A DNA stretch of 64,000 nt from Caldilineaceae bacterium (lineage in GTDB: Bacteria; Chloroflexota; Anaerolineae; Caldilineales; Caldilineaceae): assembly GCA_020433455.1 (NCBI GenBank), contig JAGRCP010000080.1, positions 62,001 to 126,000 of the forward strand, given 5' to 3'. This document shows positions 47,018-54,531 of this stretch, piece by piece (position 1 is the first letter of the stretch; every line of letters begins with the position of its first letter). Under the pieces are notes generated by a model. It did no database searches and was not told where the DNA came from. It saw only the letters and a list, made by a program, of their open reading frames with translations. The position numbers and the translations under genes were made by a program.

Positions 47018-48583
47018 ATGACAATGGACCAACATACTCTTAACAATCATTCGAATATGTTAGAAGCGTCAGGGGTGAGCAAGTTTTTTTCCAACGTGCC
47101 CGCCCTGAGCGATGTTTCCATTGTCGTCCGTCCCGGTCAAATAACCGGACTGGTTGGACATAACGGCGCCGGGAAATCAACCTTGCTCAAAATTCTCTCC
47201 GGCGTTTATCGACCGGATAGAGGCTCCGTACGCTTGAATGGCGAGACAGCCGAACTCAATACGCCTTCCGTGGCCCAGGCAAAGGGCATCTCAACCGTAC
47301 ACCAGGAACTCTCGCTCCTCCCCAATCTGACGGTGACCCAGAACGTCTTCCTCGCGCGGGAACGGGCGCGTCTGGGCATGCTCCAGCGGGACGTGATGCG
47401 GAATGAAGCCCAGGCTATGGTAGAGAAGTTCGATCTTGACGTGGACGTACGCAGAAATCTGGGCGATTATTCGGTTGCCACGCGCCAGCTCCTTGAATTG
47501 GCGATTGCCACCCATCGCAAGGCCCAGTTTCTGCTGCTTGACGAGCCGACCACAAGTCTGGAAGGGGCCCAGATCGATAAGCTTTTAGAAACGATTCGGG
47601 ACCTGGCTGATGAACAGGACGTGGGCATTCTCCTCATCGACCATAAGCTGGATGAGATCTATGCGGTAGCCGATACCATCGTCGCATTGGTGGATGGCCG
47701 GATTCAGATCAACGCGCCCATCAAGTCGATTAAGCGCGAGGAAGTTATCCGCGCGATCACGGGAGATGACGCCGCGGGCGAGACCCTTTCTGCAACCCTC
47801 GCCCCGGCCGGCTCACCCGCATCGGAAACCGGCAAACAGACGCCGCTCGATTCCCAGATCACGCTGAAAGTTACAAATCTTCGGACAAATAGCGGCCTGC
47901 GCGATATCAGCTTGACGGCCTATTCGGGCCGGGTGTTGGGTATCTACGGGTTGGTAGGAGCCGGACGCTCGGAGCTTCTGCGCACGCTAATCGGCCTGGA
48001 TACCATCGTGTCCGGTCAAATCGAACTGTTCGGACGTCCCTATAAGCCGCGTAATCCTGCTTCCGCACAGCGTGCCGGCATCGTCTATTTGACCGAAGAA
48101 CGCAAGCAGGACGGTATCATTCCGCCCCTGGATTCACGGGTAAATGTATCCCTGCCGATTCTGGAGCAATTCCGCCGCTGGGGGCTGCTCAACCTGGGCA
48201 AGATGGGAGATGAAGCCAACAAGTATCTGGATACGTTTAAGGTCTACGGAGACCGCAGCCGCCCGGTTGTGAATCTCTCCGGCGGGAATCAGCAAAAAGT
48301 GCTCTTTGCCCGGGTGTTGGCGCAGGAGCCGAAGGTGCTTTTGTTAGATGAGCCCACCAAGGGCGTCGATATCGGCGTTAAGGTTGATATCCATCGCCAT
48401 GTTCGCAAACTGGCCCACGAAGAGGGCTTGACGGTCATTGTCGTCTCCAGCGAAGAGGAAGAGATTCTCGAAGTTTCCGATGAAGTTGCCGTCTTCGTCA
48501 ACGGAACCTGTGACGGGAAAAGCGAGCCGGCCGAAAATTTGACCGCTGCCCAACTGCGCCGCGCGGCCTGGATCCCCGAATAG
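47018..48583 (+). CDS. Sugar ABC transporter ATP-binding protein with two nucleotide-binding domains
   Basis: About 521 residues; start uncertain among ATG 47018, ATG 47024 and TTG 46991. Domain 1 has Walker A GHNGAGKST (about 47-55), a changed signature YSVATRQLLEL in place of the usual LS.GQ, and Walker B FLLLDEPTTSLEG. Domain 2 has the non-canonical Walker A GLVGAGRSELLRT expected of RbsA-type proteins, a full signature LSGGNQQKVLFARVL and Walker B VLLLDEPTKGVDIG. The split of competent and degenerate sites is normal in this family. It powers the importer formed with the two preceding genes. Confidence 0.92.
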   Translation: MTMDQHTLNNHSNMLEASGVSKFFSNVPALSDVSIVVRPGQITGLVGHNGAGKSTLLKILSGVYRPDRGSVRLNGETAELNTPSVAQAKGISTVHQELSLLPNLTVTQNVFLARERARLGMLQRDVMRNEAQAMVEKFDLDVDVRRNLGDYSVATRQLLELAIATHRKAQFLLLDEPTTSLEGAQIDKLLETIRDLADEQDVGILLIDHKLDEIYAVADTIVALVDGRIQINAPIKSIKREEVIRAITGDDAAGETLSATLAPAGSPASETGKQTPLDSQITLKVTNLRTNSGLRDISLTAYSGRVLGIYGLVGAGRSELLRTLIGLDTIVSGQIELFGRPYKPRNPASAQRAGIVYLTEERKQDGIIPPLDSRVNVSLPILEQFRRWGLLNLGKMGDEANKYLDTFKVYGDRSRPVVNLSGGNQQKVLFARVLAQEPKVLLLDEPTKGVDIGVKVDIHRHVRKLAHEEGLTVIVVSSEEEEILEVSDEVAVFVNGTCDGKSEPAENLTAAQLRRAAWIPE

Positions 48584-48626
48584 ATACGGCTTTGCCGGAA
48601 TCCGAACAAACCATCAATAATCACGG

Positions 48627-50582
48627 CTACAGCCGCGCAATCTCCTCGCCCATTCTCCCCGTCTCATAGCCGCCCAACTCTTCCACCGCAGCGGCAAAAC
48701 CCGATTCCCGCTCCCGAATCAAATCAAGCAGCGGCGCAAGCAGCTCGCTTTCATAGTGCTGCACAGGAATAACCAAGTCGTAACGTTCGTTGAAAAGCGG
48801 CACAAAGTCCAGGTCCAGCGCACGCGCCGCGCCCAGGATGCCCAGCCCGCTGTCGGCCGCCCCGCTCTTGACCGCGGCGGCAACAGCCAAATGCGTGTAC
48901 TCCTGACGCTCGTAGCCTTCGATCTGCCGCGGATTGAGCCCCTGCTGCTGGAGCTGATAGTCCAGCAGCACCCGGGTTCCCGCTCCCCGCTGGCGATTGA
49001 TAAAGACCACATCCTCCCGTAGCAAATCTGCCAGGGTTGTGATGTCCTTGGGATTGCCGGGAGGCACAATCAGCCCCTGCACCCGGTTGACAAAGCTCAA
49101 CACCACCGCCTCGACGCCGTGGGGCGTCAGCAGGCGGCGAATATAGCTCAGGTTGTATTCGCCCGTCTCCTCATCCAGCAAATGGGAGCCGGCCAGGTGC
49201 GCTTCGCCCCGCTGGAGGGCCAGGAGCCCGCTCAGGCTGCCCACGTGCGCCGAGGTCAGCGTCAGGTCCGGGCGACGACGGCGCAGGCGGTCGGCCAGCA
49301 GATCCAGGGTTAAATCGTGGCTGCCGATGGCCACGATGGTGCGGTCAATGGAGTCGGGCGTACGCAGCAACTCCACCGTCACTTCTTCGCCTGCGTGGTG
49401 GCCCTCGGAAAAGCGCGGGATGGTGACGATGCCGTCGGCCTTGACCAGGGACATGATGACGCCCGCGCCCCGGGCTAACGGCGTGGCGACAATGCGCTCT
49501 CCCACCCGTCCCAGGGTCACGCGCATGAACTCATCTTCGCCCATGGGGGAGAGAGTCTTCCGGGCCAGCACGGCCTGAAGCGTAGGGCGAGCCGGCGGCT
49601 GAATGCCCTGCCAGCGGTAGAGGAGCGGCTTGACGATGATGTCGAAGGTCATGGCCGCCGAGACGGGGTAGCCGGGGATCCCCGCCAGCGCCTTGCCTTT
49701 GGCGACGCCCAGAATAACGGGATGGCCCGGACGCATGGCGATGCCGTGGACGCAGAGCGTGCCCAACTCCTCCACGATGGAAGCCGTATAATCTTCCGAA
49801 CCGGCTGATGATCCCGCGTTGACGACTACCAGATCGTGATCGGCCAGCGCGGCCTCCACCGCCGACTTGATGGCGTCGTATGTGTCGGGCTGAATGGGCA
49901 GGCGATGAACAATGCAGCCCGCTTCCTCAGCCTGTGCGCCCAAAACCAGGGAGTTATATTCGATAATCGCGCCCGGGGTCAGGGGATCGCCCGGCTGTAC
50001 CAGCTCCGTGCCCGTGGGCTGGATCGCCACCCGGGGACGGCGATAGACCTTCACGTCCGTATGACCGCTGCCGGCCAGCGCACCCAAATCCTGGGGCCGC
50101 AGAAGGTGATTGGCCGGCAACACCAATTCCGTTGCTACTATATCTTCGCCCATGGGCCGTACGTATCGCCACGGCGGGCTGGCCGCCATAATTTCGATGG
50201 CGCCGCTCCCGTCATCCGCCACAAAGTGAGTGTCCTCAATCTTGATGACGGCGTTCGTCGCCGCCGGCATGGGATCGCCCGTATCCACGGGCATGGCCTC
50301 TTCGCCCACCCGCAGGCGCTTGGGGCTGGTCTCCGTCGCGCCATGGGTGCTCTCGGCGCGTACGGCGTAGCCGTCCATGGCCGCGGCGTGATAGTGGGGG
50401 GAAGAAATCCGGGCCCAGACCGGTTCCGCCGTCACTCGTCCGGGCGCTTCCGCCAGCGGGATCGTCTCCGCGTTCAGGGGCTGAAGCAGACCTTCGGCTT
50501 CCAGCGCGGCATGCCAGCTCGCCAAAGCTTCGCTCAGTGCGACGTCGTGGAGATAGATGTTGCGTTCGTGAATGTCGGACAT
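48627..50582 (-). CDS. moeA: Molybdopterin molybdenumtransferase (MoeA) fused to a periplasmic-binding-like domain
   Basis: 651 residues from ATG 50582; ATG 50600 is possible and would add six. MoeA signatures in order: AAAMDGYAVRAE, MPVDTGDPMPA, the TGTELVQPGD loop, PGHPVILGVAKG and GIPGYPVSAA. MoeA inserts molybdenum into molybdopterin-AMP. From about residue 420 the protein continues with a PBP-like domain (IVAIGSHDLTLDLLADRL, AHVGSLSGLLALQRG, GLILGILGA-type end), a known MoeA-LysR/PBP fusion thought to sense molybdate or a cofactor form. The leader holds a large inverted-repeat structure. Convergent with the sugar operon. Confidence 0.93.
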   Translation of the reverse strand: MSDIHERNIYLHDVALSEALASWHAALEAEGLLQPLNAETIPLAEAPGRVTAEPVWARISSPHYHAAAMDGYAVRAESTHGATETSPKRLRVGEEAMPVDTGDPMPAATNAVIKIEDTHFVADDGSGAIEIMAASPPWRYVRPMGEDIVATELVLPANHLLRPQDLGALAGSGHTDVKVYRRPRVAIQPTGTELVQPGDPLTPGAIIEYNSLVLGAQAEEAGCIVHRLPIQPDTYDAIKSAVEAALADHDLVVVNAGSSAGSEDYTASIVEELGTLCVHGIAMRPGHPVILGVAKGKALAGIPGYPVSAAMTFDIIVKPLLYRWQGIQPPARPTLQAVLARKTLSPMGEDEFMRVTLGRVGERIVATPLARGAGVIMSLVKADGIVTIPRFSEGHHAGEEVTVELLRTPDSIDRTIVAIGSHDLTLDLLADRLRRRRPDLTLTSAHVGSLSGLLALQRGEAHLAGSHLLDEETGEYNLSYIRRLLTPHGVEAVVLSFVNRVQGLIVPPGNPKDITTLADLLREDVVFINRQRGAGTRVLLDYQLQQQGLNPRQIEGYERQEYTHLAVAAAVKSGAADSGLGILGAARALDLDFVPLFNERYDLVIPVQHYESELLAPLLDLIRERESGFAAAVEELGGYETGRMGEEIARL

Positions 50583-50607
50583 GGAGATTGACCGCCCCAT
50601 AAAATAG

Positions 50608-50666
50608 GCCGCATAAAACAGGCTGTCAATCAAGCTGACCGGCGGTGCGCTTGATTGACCTATGCG
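50608..50666 (-). promoter_or_regulatory. Structured leader of moeA (candidate cis-regulatory RNA)
   Basis: Two nested stems lie between the promoter and the start. The inner is a perfect 11-bp stem (50625-50635 with 50649-50659). The outer is 8 bp, pairing GCCGCATA near 50608-50615 with TATGCGGC near 50661-50668, separated by a few unpaired bases. The 3' arm ends only about 8 nt before the alternative ATG at 50600. It does not match the Moco riboswitch consensus as I remember it. Confidence 0.55.
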
Positions 50667-50690
50667 GCGGATATGCGTAGATTGGTTATC

Positions 50691-50699
50691 ATAGAGTAT
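50691..50699 (-). promoter_or_regulatory. Extended -10 promoter of moeA
   Basis: Minus-strand TGGTACAAT near 50703-50695, the same TGG-extended box as before recD2, upstream of the leader stems. Exact end positions are approximate by a few bases. Confidence 0.45.
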
Positions 50700-50833
50700 T
50701 GTACCATCGCCCCGACTATTTTTGGATGTTGCGCAGCATCCACAGTTTGCTACAATGGTACTGCTCCAGCCGGCATTTCTATCCACCGACGGCTTCATTT
50801 TCTGCGATAGCCGTCCCCCTGTCGAGGACTCGT

Positions 50834-52777
50834 ATGACAATCCGCGCCTATTTTTTGCCGTTCCTTCTCTTCAGCATCGCCTTATTCGCCGCGTGCAGCG
50901 GACCGCCGGAGCGGGGGGACAGCTACGTCATCACCATGAAGGACAACTTCTTCGAACCGGCCGAGTTGCGCATTCCTGTCGGCGCGTCGGTTACGTTTGT
51001 CAATGCGGGTGAAGCGCCGCATAACGCAGTCGCAAGCAATGGCTCCTGGTCCACTGAAAGCGCTTTCGGCAGCCTGATTATGCTGGCGGGGGACGAGACG
51101 ACCCTCACCTTTGACGAGCCGGGCGTTTCACCCTACTACTGCACCTTTCACGGTACGGCCCAGGGCGCGGGCATGTATGCAACCCTGATTGTGGGCGATG
51201 AGACGGTGGTGGAAGAAGTCGAGCCGGTCGCCGCGCCGGAGCGCGCCGGCGAAAGCGTCACCCGCCATGTGCCCGCGGATTATCCCACCATCCAGTCGGC
51301 TGTGGACGCGGCTGCGCCGGGCGATCTGGTGCTTATCGAGCCGGGCGTCTATCGGGAACAGGTCAACGTCAGCACGCCCAATCTGGTCATTCGGGGTACG
51401 GATCGCAACGCGGTCATCATCGATAGTGAATTCCAGCGCGACCACGGCATCTTTATCGCGGGAGCAGACGGCGTGGCTGTGGAGAACCTTACGGTGCAAA
51501 GCGCACGCATCAACGGCCTTTTCTGGACCAACGTCACCGGCTACCGCGCGTCGTACGTCACGGCCATCGATGCATCAGTCTACGGCATCTACGCTTTCGA
51601 TTCTACGGACGGGCTCTTTGAGTACTCCTACGCTTCCGGTTCCCGGGATTCGGGCTTTTACATCGGTCAGTGCGATCCGTGCAACGCGGTCATCGACCAC
51701 GTCATCTCCGAGTACAATGCGCTGGGCTATTCGGGTACCAACGCCAGCCGTCAGATATTCCTGCTCAACTCCATCTGGCGCAATAACGGCGTGGGCATCG
51801 TCCCCAATACGCTGGACAGCGAGCTGCTGCCGCCCGTGAAGGAAGTCACCATCATGGGGAATGCCGTCTACAACAACGGTCGCATGGACGTGCCCATGCG
51901 GGCCGGCGAATGGCCCATCAACGGCAACGGCATTGCGCTCATGGGCAACAAGCGCAGCCTGGTAGAGCGCAACCGGATCACCAATCACTGGAATAACGGC
52001 ATTTACGTTGCGCCCATGCTGGACGACAATTTTTACAGCAGCGACGAGAACATCATTCGCAATAATGTGGTGGAAGGTTCAGGGCGGGCGGACCTGGCGC
52101 TGGGCGGTCCGGCCGGTCCGGGCAACTGCTTCCAGGGAAATGACGCGGCCACGAGCATGCCGCCGGGATTGTCCACGCTCCTTTCCTGCAACGGGCCGCG
52201 CCTGCCCTTGCGCCTGGAGCTGACGGCTTTCACCGATATGGCAGGCCGTGCAGTTCAGGGCGCGCAAGGCTGGAACCCGCAAATCCCCATCGGTTCCGTG
52301 CCCAAACCGCCGCCCCAGCCCCAAATGCCCGGCGGGGCGGAGGCCCCCGTCCGCCCCGCGGTTAACGTCTTCGCTGATTACCCGCTGGACATGGACGCCA
52401 TTACCGTCCCCGATCTGCCCGACGGCGTGACGGTTACTCAGACCAAAACGCCCACGCTTTTCGGCCTGCTCGTGGGCGGCTATTGGATCAACACCCTCTT
52501 CGGTCTCTACGGCGGCCTGGCGCTTATGAGCCTCTTCGCCCTCTGGCTGGCCCTTGCGCTTTGGGACCTCTCCACCGACACCGCTCGCCGCAGCCGCGGC
52601 AGCGTGCTGGGCTGGACGGGCGCGATCCTGTTTGTGCCGCTGCTGGGCCTGATCGCCTATTACGTTGCCGGCAAATCGCGCTTGCCCGTTTGGGCGCGCC
52701 TCTTCCTGCTCATCGTTCCGCTGCTGGTTTATATCGCCGTCGTTCTCGGGACGCTGTTGGGATCGGGGGCGATATGA
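50834..52777 (+). CDS. Membrane-anchored lipoprotein: cupredoxin + parallel beta-helix + PLDc_N-like membrane tail
   Basis: 647 residues from ATG 50834 (GAGGA upstream). The lipobox LFAAC puts the lipidated cysteine at residue 21. Residues about 30-120 are a plastocyanin-like cupredoxin with all type 1 copper ligands: His in APHNAV, and Cys, His and Met in YYCTFHGTAQGAGM. Residues about 150-480 are right-handed beta-helix repeats (DYPTIQSAVDAAAPGDLVLI, NGIYV, NRITNHWNNG), the NosD/CASH type. After a Pro-rich linker, two or three membrane helices from about 549 (GYWINTLFGLYGG, VPLLGLIAYYVAGKS) match the PLDc_N pattern. A role in extracytoplasmic copper or electron transfer is inferred from the ligands and the adjacent multicopper oxidase. 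Confidence 0.85.
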   Translation: MTIRAYFLPFLLFSIALFAACSGPPERGDSYVITMKDNFFEPAELRIPVGASVTFVNAGEAPHNAVASNGSWSTESAFGSLIMLAGDETTLTFDEPGVSPYYCTFHGTAQGAGMYATLIVGDETVVEEVEPVAAPERAGESVTRHVPADYPTIQSAVDAAAPGDLVLIEPGVYREQVNVSTPNLVIRGTDRNAVIIDSEFQRDHGIFIAGADGVAVENLTVQSARINGLFWTNVTGYRASYVTAIDASVYGIYAFDSTDGLFEYSYASGSRDSGFYIGQCDPCNAVIDHVISEYNALGYSGTNASRQIFLLNSIWRNNGVGIVPNTLDSELLPPVKEVTIMGNAVYNNGRMDVPMRAGEWPINGNGIALMGNKRSLVERNRITNHWNNGIYVAPMLDDNFYSSDENIIRNNVVEGSGRADLALGGPAGPGNCFQGNDAATSMPPGLSTLLSCNGPRLPLRLELTAFTDMAGRAVQGAQGWNPQIPIGSVPKPPPQPQMPGGAEAPVRPAVNVFADYPLDMDAITVPDLPDGVTVTQTKTPTLFGLLVGGYWINTLFGLYGGLALMSLFALWLALALWDLSTDTARRSRGSVLGWTGAILFVPLLGLIAYYVAGKSRLPVWARLFLLIVPLLVYIAVVLGTLLGSGAI

Positions 52778-52950
52778 TGGCTGAAGATTGTGGGGAGACT
52801 ATGAGGTTGGAGATTGGGAGATTAAGAGATTGGCGGTTGCAGCTCCAATCTCCCAATCTCGGCCGCAGGCCCAATCTCATAATCTCCCAATCTCGACCAC
52901 AGGCCCAATCAACAAATAAACCAATCACCCAATCACCCAAGGACCCAACC
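52778..52950 (+). repeat. CCCAATCTC-type short repeat tract with a 14-bp palindrome
   Basis: Iterations of CCCAATCTC, CCCAATCAC and relatives run from about 52846 to 52944. A perfect 14-nt inverted repeat (52810-52823 with 52847-52860) joins one orientation of the unit to the other. No gene is seen. It separates two homologous membrane-protein modules. Confidence 0.75.
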
Positions 52951-53238
52951 ATGCAAACCTTCCTCTCCCTCTACCTTTACATCCTCCCCATTGCCCTCTA
53001 CGCCACGTGGGTAGGCATCGGGCTGTGGGAGATTGTGACCCGTCCGGACATGGGCCGCGGCGCGGCGTTGGGCTGGATGGCGGTCATTCTGCTGATTCCT
53101 GTTTTGGGCATTCTGGCCTACTATATCGCGGGTAAATCCGCTATCCCCGCGTGGCAGCGCGTGACGCTGGTGGGCGGCGGCGTTTTGGCCTATGTCGTTT
53201 TATATGCCGTGGGTTCTCTGGCGGGCGGCGTGGTGTAG
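52951..53238 (+). CDS. Small PLDc_N-like membrane protein, paralogue of the preceding gene's C-terminus
   Basis: 95 residues from ATG 52951, with three hydrophobic segments. LGWMAVILLIPVLGILAYYIAGKS aligns without gaps with LGWTGAILFVPLLGLIAYYVAGKS-type sequence at the end of the upstream protein, so the two share a duplicated module. PLDc_N segments occur at the start of cardiolipin synthases, but no phospholipase domain follows here. Function is unknown; it could be a partner or membrane scaffold of the cupredoxin protein or the multicopper oxidase 73 nt downstream. Confidence 0.72.
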   Translation: MQTFLSLYLYILPIALYATWVGIGLWEIVTRPDMGRGAALGWMAVILLIPVLGILAYYIAGKSAIPAWQRVTLVGGGVLAYVVLYAVGSLAGGVV

Positions 53239-53311
53239 GGCCGGCAGGGGAATCGCATGCGGAGCAGACGAATGGCTGTTTTTCCCTTCGGCCGTTGGGA
53301 GATGATGCTTG

Positions 53312-54430
53312 ATGAGTGATAACCAGCGCAGTGAAAAATCGCGGCGCGCCGTCACCCGGCGGGCGCTGGTACAGGGCGTAGGCCTGAGCGGAGCCGCGCT
53401 CCTCGGTGCGGGGGTGACCCGCGGTGCGCTCCGTCGCAGCCAGGCCCAGGAAGCGATCGATGACGCCCATAATCACGATCTGGACATTCCTGTGGGCGAT
53501 GCGCTGACCCGTAACCAGTACGGCGGCATCTACGATCCGCCTGAATTGCTGGACGGGAATGCGCTGGACGCGCATACCTTTCCGCCGCCCCGGGACGACC
53601 TGCCGCCGGGCAGCACACGCGAATTTACGCTGGATGTGGTGGAGACGCATATTGAGATCAGCCGCGACCTGGCCGTCTACGCCTGGACCTATCGCCTGGC
53701 GAGCGAGCCTCTGGTCAGCGGGGGCGACGCAAGCGCTCCGGTTATCGTCCACGGCGCGGGCAACGGCTCGGCGCCCGGGCCGATTTTGCGCGTCAAGGAG
53801 GGAGATCAGCTGCGCATTACCCTGCGCAACCGCACGGAGCGCGCCCACAATCTCCACTTCCACGGACGTCATAGCCCGCAGATGGACGGTTGGGAACCTA
53901 TTCCTCCCGGCGGCGAGACCGTCTATGAGCTGACGGCCGGCCCTTTTGGCGTCCATCCGTATCACTGCCACGTCATGCCCATCGCCCAGCATATTGCCAA
54001 GGGCATGTACGGCGCGCTCATTGTGGATCCGCCGGAGCCGCGACCGCCGGCGCAGGAAGTGATGCTCATGCTCTGCGGCTGGGATCCCGACGAGAGCGGG
54101 CGCAGCTCGGTGGCCACGTGGAACGGCATTGCCGGCTATTACGGCAAGTTCCCCATCAAGGTGACCGCAGGCGACCCCGTGCGCGTCTACGTACTCAACA
54201 TGCTGGAATATGAGCCGGTCGGCTCATTCCATCTCCATGCCCAGACTTTTGACGTCTTCCCCGCGGGCACGCGCCTCACGCCCGCAGCCCACACCGACGT
54301 GATCACCCTGGGCATAGCCGAGCGGGCCATCCTCGAATTTACCCTGCCCGAACGAGGACGCTATATGTTCCACCCCCATCAGCATCACCTGATGGAACGG
54401 GGCGCGATGGGCTGGTTCAGCGCGATCTAA
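53312..54430 (+). CDS. Two-domain multicopper oxidase (type 1 copper in domain 1), Tat-exported
   Basis: 372 residues from ATG 53312 (GGGAG upstream). An N-terminal twin-arginine signal is visible (TRRALVQGVGLSGAALLG). Domain 1 carries HNLHFHG (type 1 His plus type 2/3 His) and YHCHVMPIAQHIAKGM (His-Cys-His, His, Met), so the blue copper is in domain 1. Domain 2 has FHLH and HPHQHH without the Cys, completing the trinuclear site at the interface. His where copper nitrite reductases have Asp in the first motif argues for O2 reduction rather than nitrite reduction. The substrate is unknown. The upstream cupredoxin protein is a natural candidate electron partner, by inference. Confidence 0.88.
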   Translation: MSDNQRSEKSRRAVTRRALVQGVGLSGAALLGAGVTRGALRRSQAQEAIDDAHNHDLDIPVGDALTRNQYGGIYDPPELLDGNALDAHTFPPPRDDLPPGSTREFTLDVVETHIEISRDLAVYAWTYRLASEPLVSGGDASAPVIVHGAGNGSAPGPILRVKEGDQLRITLRNRTERAHNLHFHGRHSPQMDGWEPIPPGGETVYELTAGPFGVHPYHCHVMPIAQHIAKGMYGALIVDPPEPRPPAQEVMLMLCGWDPDESGRSSVATWNGIAGYYGKFPIKVTAGDPVRVYVLNMLEYEPVGSFHLHAQTFDVFPAGTRLTPAAHTDVITLGIAERAILEFTLPERGRYMFHPHQHHLMERGAMGWFSAI

Positions 54431-54531
54431 CCGGCTATCGACCGCCCGGAAAGATTGACAAAGCGCCTATGGGGGGCTAGGATTTTGAGTAACGTAAACT
54501 ACCTCAAAATTTTGTCTAGAAAGCAGTTTTT

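Noticed and set aside
50608-50666. moeA leader considered as a standard Moco riboswitch
   Set aside because: The conserved blocks I remember for that class are not visible; kept only as a generic structured leader.
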